Source: Christensenella sp. UBA1750 (GTDB lineage: Bacteria > Bacillota > Clostridia > Christensenellales > UBA1750). From it: a stretch of DNA of 27,382 nucleotides. Where the stretch lies: the NCBI GenBank assembly GCA_002315655.1, contig DCHO01000004.1:1-27382 (forward strand), written 5' to 3'. The first letter of the stretch is position 1; each line of letters begins with the position of its first letter. A program made the position numbers and the translations under genes. Shown piece by piece: positions 1 through 6,894 of the stretch. The notes under the pieces were generated by a model. It was not told the origin of the DNA, searched no databases, and saw only the letters and a list, made by a program, of their open reading frames with translations.

Positions 1-53
1 GGTTCACCTCAGTCTTAGGAGGCGAACGCTCTATCCTGCTGAGCTACGGGTGC
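1..53 (-). tRNA. tRNA-Arg(CCU)-like gene, 3' part cut off by window edge, anticodon arm atypical
   Basis: Read on the minus strand, the first 53 bases start with a 7-nt acceptor strand (GCACCCG), TA, and a normal D arm (GCTC, loop, GAGC). An anticodon loop CTCCTAA with CCU anticodon follows, which fits tRNA-Arg(CCU). However, the five bases after that loop (GACTG) do not pair with TTCGC before it. Instead GTTCGCCTC pairs with GAGGTGAAC across an 8-nt loop, giving a 9-bp hairpin. The T arm and 3' acceptor lie outside the window. It could be a tRNA with a changed anticodon arm, a pseudo-tRNA, an interrupted tRNA or an edge artefact. The good upstream promoter supports a transcribed gene. Confidence 0.55.
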
Positions 54-79
54 AAGACTTTCCTTTGCGGAACGAGGTT

Positions 80-108
80 ATTATACCGCTTTCACAAGAG
101 GAAGTCAA
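80..108 (-). promoter_or_regulatory. Sigma-A-type promoter of the tRNA-Arg-like gene
   Basis: On the minus strand TTGACT (103-108) and TATAAT (80-85) are separated by exactly 17 bp, close to the housekeeping consensus. Transcription would start about 20 nt before the tRNA 5' end at 53. Confidence 0.75.
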
Positions 109-122
109 ATGCGAAATTGCTA

Positions 123-151
123 TGGATTTCGGCGGGGAAAAATGGTATGAT
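123..151 (+). promoter_or_regulatory. Probable extended -10 promoter of the first MFS gene
   Basis: TATGAT at 146-151 is preceded by TG at 143-144 (extended -10). A weak -35, TGGATT, lies 17 bp upstream at 123-128. It diverges from the tRNA promoter and sits just before the ribosome site AAGGAG of the gene at 184. Confidence 0.45.
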
Positions 152-183
152 GAGGGAAAAGGATTTTGTGAAGGAGAAACGAC

Positions 184-1371
184 ATGAAAAAACCGGGCTG
201 GAAGCAGACGCTGCTGTGCAGCTACACAGGGTACATCACGCAGGCGATCATCAACAATTTGGCACCGCTGCTGTTTTTGATTTTCCGGGAAGAGTTTGGA
301 TTCACGCTGGAAAAGGTGACGCTGATCACCACGATCAATTTTCTGGTGCAGCTTAATGTGGATGCGCTGTCGGCTAAGTTCATTGACCAAATCGGGTATC
401 GGGTGATTATCGTGGCGGCGCACTTTTTCTGCGTGGCGGGGCTGCTGGGCATGGCGGTGCTGCCGTCGGTTCTGCCGGCCTTTGCGGGCATGATGGTGTC
501 CGTGGTGCTCTACGCCATCGGCGGCGGACTGACCGAGGTGCTGATTTCCCCCATCGTGGAGGCGTGCCCGACGGACGACAAGGCCTCCGCCATGAGCCTG
601 CTGCACTCCTTCTATTGTTGGGGCACGGTGGCGGTGGTGCTGCTCTCCACGCTGTTTCTGTGGGCATTCGGCAAGGGAAGCTGGCGGATCCTGTGCTTTC
701 TTTGGGCAATCGTGCCGTTTGTCAACGGGTTTGCCTTCATACGGGTGCCCTTAGCCAAGCTTACGGAGGAAGGCGAGGGCATGACCATTGCCGACCTTCT
801 GCAATCCAAGCTGTTCTGGATCTTTGTGGTGCTGATGGTGGCCTCCGGCGCGTCGGAGCAATCCATGAGCCAGTGGGCTTCCGCCTTTGCGGAAAGCGGC
901 CTGCACGTCTCCAAGACCGTGGGCGACCTGACAGGCCCCTGCTTCTTCTCCATCCTGATGGGCTTGTCCCGCGTGTTCTATGCGAAAACCAGCGAAAAGG
1001 TGCCGCTGCTGCCCTTCATCATGGGCTCCGCGGTGCTGTGCGTGGGCAGCTATCTGCTGGCTTCCCTGTCGCCCTCGCCCGTGATTTCCCTGATCGGCTG
1101 CGGGCTGTGCGGGCTCTCAGTGGGCATTTTATGGCCGGGCGTGTTCTCGCTGGCCTCCTCCGCGTGCCCTAAGGGCGGCACCGCGCTCTTTGCGCTGCTG
1201 GCGTTGGCCGGGGACATGGGCTGCTCCGGCGGCCCCACGCTGGTGGGCATGGCCGCCTCCGCCTTCGGCGACAACCTGAAACGCGGGCTGCTGCCGGCCA
1301 TCCTGTTCCCCATTCTGCTGCTGATTTTCGGTAGCATTCTGAAAGGCTACCTGAAAAAACACAGAGCCTGA
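184..1371 (+). CDS. MFS permease, probable sugar or small-solute transporter
   Basis: This 395-residue protein has about 12 hydrophobic segments and almost no soluble domain, the usual size and layout of a major facilitator superfamily permease. The N-terminal part (GYITQAIINNLAPLLF) and the glycine-rich, small-residue helices resemble MFS sugar/fucose-type permeases, but the substrate cannot be read from the sequence. Start: the ATG at 184 follows AAGGAG at a good distance. The gene stands alone between an Arg tRNA and the KDPG aldolase. Because the next gene acts on 2-keto-3-deoxy sugar acids, uptake of a sugar or sugar acid is a reasonable guess, but the aldolase has its own promoter and no common operon is shown. 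Confidence 0.85.
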   Translation: MKKPGWKQTLLCSYTGYITQAIINNLAPLLFLIFREEFGFTLEKVTLITTINFLVQLNVDALSAKFIDQIGYRVIIVAAHFFCVAGLLGMAVLPSVLPAFAGMMVSVVLYAIGGGLTEVLISPIVEACPTDDKASAMSLLHSFYCWGTVAVVLLSTLFLWAFGKGSWRILCFLWAIVPFVNGFAFIRVPLAKLTEEGEGMTIADLLQSKLFWIFVVLMVASGASEQSMSQWASAFAESGLHVSKTVGDLTGPCFFSILMGLSRVFYAKTSEKVPLLPFIMGSAVLCVGSYLLASLSPSPVISLIGCGLCGLSVGILWPGVFSLASSACPKGGTALFALLALAGDMGCSGGPTLVGMAASAFGDNLKRGLLPAILFPILLLIFGSILKGYLKKHRA

Positions 1372-1418
1372 TCTTTCCCGGTTTCATATTGCGAACTTTA
1401 TTCAGGAAATTCCGCAAA

Positions 1419-1452
1419 AAAGGTTGAACCTTTACACAGAATGCGGTAAGAT
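1419..1452 (+). promoter_or_regulatory. Promoter of the KDPG aldolase gene with overlapping palindrome
   Basis: TTGAAC (1424-1429) and TAAGAT (1447-1452) are 17 bp apart. A palindrome of two 7-bp arms around one base, AAAGGTT-G-AACCTTT (1419-1433), covers the -35 hexamer. A protein bound there would block RNA polymerase, so it is a candidate operator; the binding protein is unknown. Confidence 0.6.
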
Positions 1453-1517
1453 GATAAGCAGATGAGGATGGGTTCTTCCATCCAAACAAACGAAAAATCC
1501 GAAGGGAGATTGTTTTC

Positions 1518-2474
1518 ATGGACATCAATCAGAAAATCGAAGCCCTGGGCATCGTGCCCGTGGTTGTCATCAACGATGTTGAAGAGGCGATTCCGCTGTG
1601 CAAGGCGCTGTGCGACGGCGGCCTGCCCGTAGCCGAGATCACCTTCCGTACCGCTGCCGCGGAGGAATCCATCAAGCGCGTTTCCGCCGCTCTGCCCAAT
1701 ATGCTGGTGGGTGCCGGCACCGTGCTCACCGTGGAGCAGGTCGATCAGGCCGTTTCCGCCGGTGCAAAGTTCATCGTGACCCCCGGCTTTGACGAGAAGG
1801 TCGTTGCTTACTGCATCGAGAAGGGCTACCCCATCTTCCCCGGCTGCCCCACCACCTCCGATGTTTCCAAGGCCATGAGCATGGGTCTGCGCATCGTCAA
1901 GTTCTTCCCCGCCGAAGCCATGGGCGGCCTCAAGGTCATCAAGGCCATCGCGGCTCCTTACGGCATGATGCGCTTCATGCCCACCGGCGGCGTCAACGAA
2001 AAGAACCTGCTGGATTACTTAGGCTATGAGAAGATCATCGCCTGCGGCGGCTCCTGGATGTGCGACAAGGACGCCATCAAGGCCAAGGATTGGGACAAGA
2101 TCGCTGCCATCACCCGTTCCGCCGTGCAGAAGATGCTGGGCTTTGAGATCAAGCACGTCGGCATCAACTGCGAAAACGCTGACGAGGCTATGAAGGCTGC
2201 CAAGCAGTTCACCGCTCTGTTCGGCTGGGCTGTCAAGGACGGCAACTCCTCCACCTTCTCCGGCACCGCCATCGAGTGCATGAAGACCCCCGGCCCCGGC
2301 ACCAAGGGGCACATCGCCATCGGCACCACCTCTGTGATGCGCGGCAAGGCCTATCTCGAGTCTCTGGGCTTCGAGTTTGACGAGGCTTCCGCCAAGTACA
2401 AGGGCGACTTGCTCAACGCCATCTATCTCAAGGATGAGATCGCCGGCTTCGCTGTGCACCTGGTCACCAAGTAA
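1518..2474 (+). CDS. KDPG/KHG aldolase with C-terminal VOC-like domain
   Basis: This is a 318-residue class I aldolase of the Eda family, which splits 2-keto-3-deoxy-6-phosphogluconate to pyruvate and glyceraldehyde-3-phosphate and often also acts on 4-hydroxy-2-oxoglutarate. Visible family features are Glu40 and Arg44 in AEITFRT, the loop VGAGTVL (64-70), Schiff-base Lys128 in IVKFFPAE, PTGGV (155-159) and GGSW (177-180). Residues up to about 208 match a complete Eda of normal length. Residues 211-318 form an extra domain (HVGIN..., GHIAIG...) resembling a single glyoxalase/VOC module. No frameshift or linker stop separates the two. The ATG at 1518 is preceded by GAAGGGAG. Gluconate or hexuronate catabolism is likely; the role of the tail is unknown. 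Confidence 0.9.
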   Translation: MDINQKIEALGIVPVVVINDVEEAIPLCKALCDGGLPVAEITFRTAAAEESIKRVSAALPNMLVGAGTVLTVEQVDQAVSAGAKFIVTPGFDEKVVAYCIEKGYPIFPGCPTTSDVSKAMSMGLRIVKFFPAEAMGGLKVIKAIAAPYGMMRFMPTGGVNEKNLLDYLGYEKIIACGGSWMCDKDAIKAKDWDKIAAITRSAVQKMLGFEIKHVGINCENADEAMKAAKQFTALFGWAVKDGNSSTFSGTAIECMKTPGPGTKGHIAIGTTSVMRGKAYLESLGFEFDEASAKYKGDLLNAIYLKDEIAGFAVHLVTK

Positions 2475-2483
2475 GATAAGCAC

Positions 2484-2519
2484 AAAAAATCCTGGGAGAA
2501 TCTTCTCTCAGGATTTTTT
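2484..2519. terminator. Bidirectional terminator between aldolase gene and recR
   Basis: A 15-bp stem (one G-T pair) with a 4-nt loop is flanked by A6 on the left and T6 on the right. It lies 9 nt after the aldolase stop and 37 nt before the recR stop, so it can serve both convergent genes. Confidence 0.9.
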
Positions 2520-2556
2520 ATGTCCCGGGGATTTGTCGTCCCCGGGGTTATGCCCT

Positions 2557-3150
2557 CTATACTTCCGTTCTGCCGCGCAGCGCACGGGACAGGGTCACTT
2601 CGTCGGTGTATTCCAGATCGCCGCCGACGGGAACGCCGTGGGCAATGCGCGTCACCTTCAAATCGGGGAAACTTTTCAGCAGCCGCGCAATGTAGGCGGC
2701 TGTGGCTTCACCTTCAATGTCGGGGTTGGTGGCCAGAATGACCTCCTGCACACCGTCCAACCGGGTCAGCAGCTCCTTGATGCGAATGTCGTCCGGGCCA
2801 ATGCCCTCCATGGGCGAGATCGCGCCATGAAGCACATGATACTTGCCGTTGTAGTCCCGCATCCGTTCCAGCGCGCTCACGTCCCTTGGGTCGCGGACAA
2901 CGCAAAGCGTCGAAGAATCCCTGCGGTCGTCAGCGCAGATGGAGCACAGATCGTGGTCTGTGTAGTTCCCGCACAGGCGGCACTCGTGCACGGTGGATTT
3001 GGCTTGCAAAATGGCTTCCGCCAGTGCCTCCACCTGCTCGCCTGGCTGGGACAGCAAATAATACGCCATGCGCTGGGCACTCTTGCGCCCCACGCCGGGC
3101 AGCTTGGAGAGCTGGGCGCACAGCCGGGAAAATGCGTCAATGTTACTCAT
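2557..3150 (-). CDS. recR: Recombination mediator protein RecR
   Basis: This 197-residue protein has the standard RecR length and order. An N-terminal helix-hairpin-helix (KLPGVGRKSAQRMA, about 16-29) is followed by a zinc finger with Cys57, Cys60, Cys69 and Cys72, then a Toprim domain (about 80-175) containing LATNPDIEGEATA. The C-terminal tail has the conserved RIAHGVPVGGDLEYTDE stretch. With RecO and RecF it loads RecA on gapped DNA. It is the last gene of a dnaX-ybaB-recR set, an arrangement conserved across many bacteria, although here 209 bp holding a repeat element separates ybaB from recR. It ends against the bidirectional terminator at 2484-2519. Confidence 0.97.
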   Translation of the reverse strand: MSNIDAFSRLCAQLSKLPGVGRKSAQRMAYYLLSQPGEQVEALAEAILQAKSTVHECRLCGNYTDHDLCSICADDRRDSSTLCVVRDPRDVSALERMRDYNGKYHVLHGAISPMEGIGPDDIRIKELLTRLDGVQEVILATNPDIEGEATAAYIARLLKSFPDLKVTRIAHGVPVGGDLEYTDEVTLSRALRGRTEV

Positions 3151-3178
3151 CGTTCCATAACCTTATCATGAAAAATGA

Positions 3179-3344
3179 GAGACGGGGGTGAAACCGTCTC
3201 CTGTTGGATAACCGCTGATTTCGGGATCGGCGCGACACTCATAAGTCGGATGTCTGCCGCACTTCCCGTCGCGCCCGCCTCGCCGCCGCAGGCGGCGAGG
3301 CCTTGGCAGGGGGAGTTTGAGGGGGAGCGCCAGCGCCCCCTCAA
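3179..3344 (+). repeat. Dispersed hairpin repeat, copy A, between ybaB and recR
   Basis: The 209-bp spacer has no gene but three hairpins. GAGACGG/CCGTCTC (3179-3200) runs straight into the repeat core CCTGTTGGAT. The core goes on through GGCGCGAC and a CTGCCGCACTT stretch to a perfect 10-bp hairpin (3278-3300, loop GCA). The same order of motifs, ending in a different GC-rich hairpin, appears on the minus strand at 19009-19137 and 20884-20992. A third hairpin, TTGAGGGGG with CCCCCTCAA (3317-3344), lies 15 nt after the ybaB stop and may trim or slow transcription into recR. Confidence 0.7.
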
Positions 3345-3359
3345 TGCCTCACAACTGAA

Positions 3360-3695
3360 TCAGAACGGCAAATTCATGCCGCCGGTCAGCTTGCCCATTT
3401 CGGCATTGGAAGTGGTCTCGATGGTGCGCATCACTTCGTTGACGGCCGCCATCACCATGTCCTGCAACATTTCGATGTCGTCGGGATCGACGGCTTCGGG
3501 CTTGATCTCCAAAGAGAGGATTTCGCGCTTGCCGTTGGCCTTGACGTTGACCATGCCGCCGCCCGCGCTGGCTTCAAACTCTCTGGCTTCCAGCTCTTCC
3601 TGCGCCTTGGTCAAATTCGCCTGCATCTTCTGTGCCTGCTTTAACATCTGCTGCATATTTCCGCCGGGCATTCCCGGGAATCCGCCTCTTGCCAT
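3360..3695 (-). CDS. YbaB/EbfC family nucleoid-associated protein
   Basis: This 111-residue protein matches the small YbaB/EbfC DNA-binding family. It has a Met/Gly-rich N-terminus (MARGGFPGMPGGNMQQMLKQ), a long helix of Gln/Lys/Glu residues, then a beta-region with GGGMVNVKANGKREILSLEI and PEAVDPDDIEMLQDMV. Family members are dimeric and bind DNA as nucleoid-associated factors. An in-frame extension upstream to 3899 overlaps dnaX and is not used: the ATG at 3695 has an excellent AGGAGG site. It lies 61 nt after dnaX and before recR, the classical order. Confidence 0.95.
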   Translation of the reverse strand: MARGGFPGMPGGNMQQMLKQAQKMQANLTKAQEELEAREFEASAGGGMVNVKANGKREILSLEIKPEAVDPDDIEMLQDMVMAAVNEVMRTIETTSNAEMGKLTGGMNLPF

Positions 3696-3756
3696 GTTTT
3701 GTGTTCCTCCTGAAAATGAATTACGTTGTATATTATACCTGTTTTTCCGCCTTTGG

Positions 3757-5346
3757 TCAATCCAAAATGTCCACGTTTTCGCGCCCGAAGGCGTCAAATA
3801 AGGGGGCAGCGTCAATTTCCACCGCCGGAGCCTCCGTTTTCCTGTTGAGAACGAACTGGGTGGAAATGGGGCGCCCGCAGACGGCGGTGAAGGCCTCATC
3901 CGCGAAAGCGTGCTGGTCGTCCTGCATACACATATTATAGAAAACTTCCTTATCTTCCTCGAAATTGATCACGGCAAAATCGGCGCGGAAGCCGCCGAAG
4001 CTGCCCATTCTCAGAGCGGAGAGAAGCTGCATATGCGGGCCCTTCAGGGATTTGAGCACTTCCTTCCAGACGGCGGCGTCGCCCTCGGGAACGGGCTTCG
4101 GCGGGGCTTTCCTGGCGGGTGCTTTCGCCGTGGCGGGAGCGCCGGGCTTCATCGAAGCGGGGCTTTGCGCGGCAACGAACTGTCCGCTTTCCAGCTTCTT
4201 TTCCAGCAGGTCAATGCGCTCGGTTAAGGCTTGCACGCTCTCGTCAAAGGAGGGGCGGCAGGCTCGGATGGCCGCCATTTCCAGCTGCATCCGCGGCTGG
4301 CTTGCCCAGCGCATTTCGGGCTCCGCGTGGGCAAACAAGTCCATCGCCCGCAGCGCCCGCTCCGCGCCGAAGCCCTCCGCCTGGTCGCGGTACCGCTGGG
4401 CATCCTCCTCCACCACATCGAGAAGCTCCGCGCAGTCGGGACAGGCGCAAGCCACCAGCACGTTCCGAATGTGCCGCGTCACTTCCCGGGCAAAGACAGC
4501 CGGTTCGCGCCCCGCCTGCATCAGTTCGTCAATGATGGTCAGCGCTTTCCCGGGGTTGCCCTCGCACAGCGCATCCACGAACTCAAAGCGCACCTTTGCG
4601 CCCGCCGTGCCCAGCGCGGCCTGTACCACGTCTCCCGTGATGTGGTTCTGGGAATAGCTCATGCACAGGTCAAGCAGGGAAATGGCATCGCGCATACCGC
4701 CCTCGGCAGCGCGGGCAATGTCGTAAAGCGCCTCTTCCTCAGCTTCGCACCCCACCTCTTTGCAGATTTCCAGCAGATGCTCGGCTATGTCCTTGGTGCC
4801 GATGCGCTTGAAATCATACCGCTGGCAGCGGGACAGAATGGTGGGCGGGAGCTTTTGCGGGTCAGTGGTCGCAAGGATGAATACCGCGTGCTCCGGCGGC
4901 TCCTCCAGCGTTTTCAGCAGCGCATTGAAGGAGGCCTGGGATGTAGACAGCGAGTGTACCTCGTCAATGATGATGACGCGGTATCTGCAGCTTTGGGGCG
5001 GGTAGGCGATCTTGGCACACAGGTCGCGCACCTGATCCACCGACCCGTTGGAGGCCGCGTCGATCTCCATAATGTCCAAGTTATTGTCGCCCGCCAAGTT
5101 TTTGCAGGTGTCGCATTCCCCGCAGGGCTCGCCGTCCACAGGATGCTCGCAGTTGATGGCCTTGGCCAATATTCTTGCGGTGGTGGTCTTGCCGGTTCCT
5201 CTCGTTCCGTTGAACAGGTACGCATGGGCGATACGCCCGGACATGACCTGATTTTTCAGCGTCTGCACAATGGGCTGCTGCCCGATGACCGATGCAAAGC
5301 GATCCGGGCGAAAGGCTCTATATAAAGTGGTAAATTCCTGCGGCAT
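3757..5346 (-). CDS. dnaX: DNA polymerase III subunits gamma and tau
   Basis: This 529-residue protein is the clamp-loader ATPase of the replicative polymerase. Near the N-terminus it has the DnaX signature YRAFRPDRFASVIGQ, Walker A GTRGTGKTT, a four-cysteine zinc module (Cys-x8-Cys-x2-Cys type, CGECDTC), Walker B IIIDEVHSLS and the sensor region LATTDPQKLPPTILSRCQ. A proline/alanine/lysine-rich linker (about 400-430) leads into a C-terminal tau-like domain. The ATG at 5346 has GGAGG upstream; 30 extra in-frame codons reach into the hairpin array and are not used. No A-AAA-AAG slip site was noticed, so a separate gamma product is not supported. Its inferred promoter is at 5597-5625, giving a long structured leader. 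Confidence 0.97.
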   Translation of the reverse strand: MPQEFTTLYRAFRPDRFASVIGQQPIVQTLKNQVMSGRIAHAYLFNGTRGTGKTTTARILAKAINCEHPVDGEPCGECDTCKNLAGDNNLDIMEIDAASNGSVDQVRDLCAKIAYPPQSCRYRVIIIDEVHSLSTSQASFNALLKTLEEPPEHAVFILATTDPQKLPPTILSRCQRYDFKRIGTKDIAEHLLEICKEVGCEAEEEALYDIARAAEGGMRDAISLLDLCMSYSQNHITGDVVQAALGTAGAKVRFEFVDALCEGNPGKALTIIDELMQAGREPAVFAREVTRHIRNVLVACACPDCAELLDVVEEDAQRYRDQAEGFGAERALRAMDLFAHAEPEMRWASQPRMQLEMAAIRACRPSFDESVQALTERIDLLEKKLESGQFVAAQSPASMKPGAPATAKAPARKAPPKPVPEGDAAVWKEVLKSLKGPHMQLLSALRMGSFGGFRADFAVINFEEDKEVFYNMCMQDDQHAFADEAFTAVCGRPISTQFVLNRKTEAPAVEIDAAPLFDAFGRENVDILD

Positions 5347-5369
5347 AAAATCCTCCAAGCAATCGGGGA

Positions 5370-5588
5370 GTGAAATAATTCCCCGTGGGAATTGTGAAAT
5401 ACAGGCAAGCCTGTGTGAAATATGGAACAAGCCCATGTGAAATACGCGCCGTTGCGCGTGTGAGAAGAAAGAACGAAAAATCGTACTCTAAGGTTCAACC
5501 GGGTGCGAAGCATCCGATTTCACATCCCGCAGGGATATTTCACATTGTCGCGCAGGACAATATTTCACATCTCGCAGAGATATTTCAC
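5370..5588. repeat. Two mirrored arrays of GTGAAAT/ATTTCAC hairpin units in the dnaX leader
   Basis: The 345-bp gap between dnaX and the first UDG gene holds no gene. GTGAAAT occurs at 5370, 5394, 5415 and 5437, with a variant GTGAGAA at 5460. Its reverse complement ATTTCAC occurs at 5517, 5537, 5562 and 5582, so units recur every 20-25 nt. Between each pair of 7-mers is a small palindrome with its own sequence: AATTCCC/GGGAATT, ACAGG/CCTGT, ATGG/CCAT, ACGCGC/GCGCGT on the left; ATCCC/GGGAT, ATTGTC/GACAAT, ATCTC/GAGAT on the right. The central spacer carries another hairpin at 5501-5517 (GGGTGC/GCATCC). The stems differ but stay paired, so structure seems to be what is kept. Confidence 0.9.
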
Positions 5589-5596
5589 TTTTCTCT

Positions 5597-5625
5597 ATTA
5601 TCCCAAGAAATTTGTTTTTTTGCAA
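5597..5625 (-). promoter_or_regulatory. Inferred promoter of the dnaX-ybaB-recR operon
   Basis: On the minus strand TTGCAA (5620-5625) and GATAAT (5597-5602) are 17 bp apart. A start near 5590 would place the entire hairpin array in an untranslated leader of about 240 nt before the dnaX ATG. Confidence 0.6.
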
Positions 5626-5645
5626 GTGTCTCCCGAGGCTTTCCG

Positions 5646-5654
5646 TGCTATAAT
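5646..5654 (+). promoter_or_regulatory. Extended -10 promoter of the UDG gene pair
   Basis: TATAAT at 5649-5654 is preceded by TG at 5646-5647 (TGC-TATAAT). No good -35 is seen, which is usual for extended -10 promoters. It is divergent from the dnaX promoter and 38 nt before the UDG start. Confidence 0.6.
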
Positions 5655-5691
5655 AAAGAAAAGAAGAAATTTTTTCACCGGGAGGCGCAAA

Positions 5692-6285
5692 ATGGAGCTG
5701 AATTGGGAAAATCTGGAAACGTCCGTGTATTCCTGCCGCGGGTGCGCCCTGTGTTCCTCCCGCACAAACGCGGTGCCGGGCGAAGGGAACAAACAGTCGC
5801 CTGTGCTCTTTGTGGGCGAAGGCCCCGGACAGGTGGAGGACGAGACCGGGCGGCCTTTCGTGGGACCAGCCGGACAGCTGCTGGATAAGATGCTGGCCGC
5901 CATCGGGCTTTCCCGCGAGGATGTGTATATCGCCAACGTGGTCAAGTGCCGCCCGCCCCGCAACCGGGAGCCCTTCCCGGAGGAAATGCAGGCGTGTCTT
6001 CCCTTTCTGCGGGCACAGTTTCTGCTGATCCGCCCGAAAATCATCGTATGTTTAGGCCGCATCTCCGCCCAGGCGCTCATCGACCCGGAGCTGCGCATCA
6101 CCAAAGCCCGGGGCATCTGGCAGGAGAAAAAAGGCGTGCTGTTCCTGCCCACCTACCACCCCTCCGCGCTGCTCAGGGATGAGACCGGCGACAAAAAGCG
6201 GCAGGCCTGGGAGGACATGAAAGCCCTGCGGGACAAAATGAAGGAACTGGGCATCTACCCGGAAAAGGAGGGCGCAAATGGATAA
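5692..6285 (+). CDS. Type-4 (Fe-S) uracil-DNA glycosylase
   Basis: This 197-residue protein removes uracil from DNA to begin base-excision repair. Four cysteines sit where family 4 UDGs hold a 4Fe-4S cluster: Cys15, Cys18, Cys86 and Cys102. Catalytic-site motifs are GEGPG (43-47), FVGPAGQLLDKML (56-68), NVVKCRPPRNREP (82-94) and YHPSALL, with His156. The length is typical. The in-frame ORF runs upstream to 5503 through the repeat array, but the ATG at 5692 has a clear GGGAGG site and a promoter just ahead, so the shorter start is used. It overlaps the next gene by 8 bp, indicating translational coupling. Confidence 0.93.
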   Translation: MELNWENLETSVYSCRGCALCSSRTNAVPGEGNKQSPVLFVGEGPGQVEDETGRPFVGPAGQLLDKMLAAIGLSREDVYIANVVKCRPPRNREPFPEEMQACLPFLRAQFLLIRPKIIVCLGRISAQALIDPELRITKARGIWQEKKGVLFLPTYHPSALLRDETGDKKRQAWEDMKALRDKMKELGIYPEKEGANG

Positions 6286-6877
6286 GCAAGGGAAGCTCAA
6301 TCGGCTCTATACCGACCTTACAGAGCATTTCGACGCGCTCTACGCGCCGGATCACAAAATTTTCGTTTTCGGGGACGGCTCCCCCGCCTCCGCCATCGTG
6401 CTCATCGGCGAAGCCCCGGGCGAGCAGGAAACCCTGCTTGGCAAGCCCTTTGTGGGCAAGGCGGGCAAAAATTTGGATGAATTTCTGGACATTACCGGTC
6501 TTCACCGCCCCGACCTTTTCATCACCAACGTGGTCAAGTTCAGACCCGTCAAAATCTCCGACAAGGGCAGGGCAAGCAACCGCCCGCCCACCCGGGAGGA
6601 AATCTCCCTGTTCCGCCCGTATCTGCTGGAAGAACTCTCCATCATCGCGCCCAAAATCATCGTCACCTTGGGAAATGTGCCGCTCCACGCCATGACGAAT
6701 GATACAACCCCCATCAGCTCCGTCCACGGTCAGCCCCTTCTCTGCGCCCCCGGTACGGTCTTTCCCCTTTACCACCCCGCCTCGATCATCTATAACCGCG
6801 CCCTGAAAGAAACCTATCTGGATGACCTGCAAAAGCTCAAAGAGTACATTTCCATAAACAAAATAACATCCCCATAA
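6278..6877 (+). CDS. Second uracil-DNA-glycosylase-superfamily protein, lacking the Fe-S cysteines
   Basis: This 199-residue paralogue of the preceding gene keeps the fold motifs GEAPGEQE (44-51), FVGKAGKNLDEFL (58-70), ITNVVKFRP (82-90) and YHPAS, with His166. It has only one cysteine (Cys156). The N-terminal Cys-x2-Cys is absent, and the position matching Cys86 of its neighbour is Phe. The iron-sulfur cluster is therefore almost surely missing. Its ATG lies within the end of the first UDG gene (8-bp overlap), so both are made together. A different damaged-base specificity or a partner role is possible; neither can be decided from the sequence. It faces dinD across a shared hairpin. Confidence 0.85.
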   Translation: MDKQGKLNRLYTDLTEHFDALYAPDHKIFVFGDGSPASAIVLIGEAPGEQETLLGKPFVGKAGKNLDEFLDITGLHRPDLFITNVVKFRPVKISDKGRASNRPPTREEISLFRPYLLEELSIIAPKIIVTLGNVPLHAMTNDTTPISSVHGQPLLCAPGTVFPLYHPASIIYNRALKETYLDDLQKLKEYISINKITSP

Positions 6878-6894
6878 AGCCGGAACCAATACAG

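Noticed and set aside
2377..3171. 264-codon plus-strand ORF across recR
   Set aside because: It is antisense to the clear recR gene and the aldolase end, has no family resemblance, and is a product of high G+C.
3278..3300. GC-rich hairpin as terminator of ybaB or recR
   Set aside because: It has no T-run on either strand and is the terminal hairpin of the dispersed repeat.
3757..4600. Programmed -1 frameshift in dnaX producing gamma
   Set aside because: No A-AAA-AAG type slip site followed by a stem was noticed in the second half of the gene.
4231..5325. 364-codon plus-strand ORF within dnaX
   Set aside because: It is a shadow of dnaX on the opposite strand, without a ribosome site or recognisable motifs.
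5347..5436. Longer dnaX start
   Set aside because: The extra 30 codons run through the array, and the ATG at 5346 has GGAGG and matches the family N-terminus.
5370..5588. CRISPR array
   Set aside because: The repeated word is only 7 nt, the 'spacers' are themselves palindromes of 13-18 nt, and the orientation flips midway; no cas genes are present.
5503..5691. N-terminal extension of the first UDG (63 extra residues with FHI/YFT repeats)
   Set aside because: It is a translation of the hairpin array; the promoter and the GGGAGG site both lie inside it, just before the ATG at 5692.
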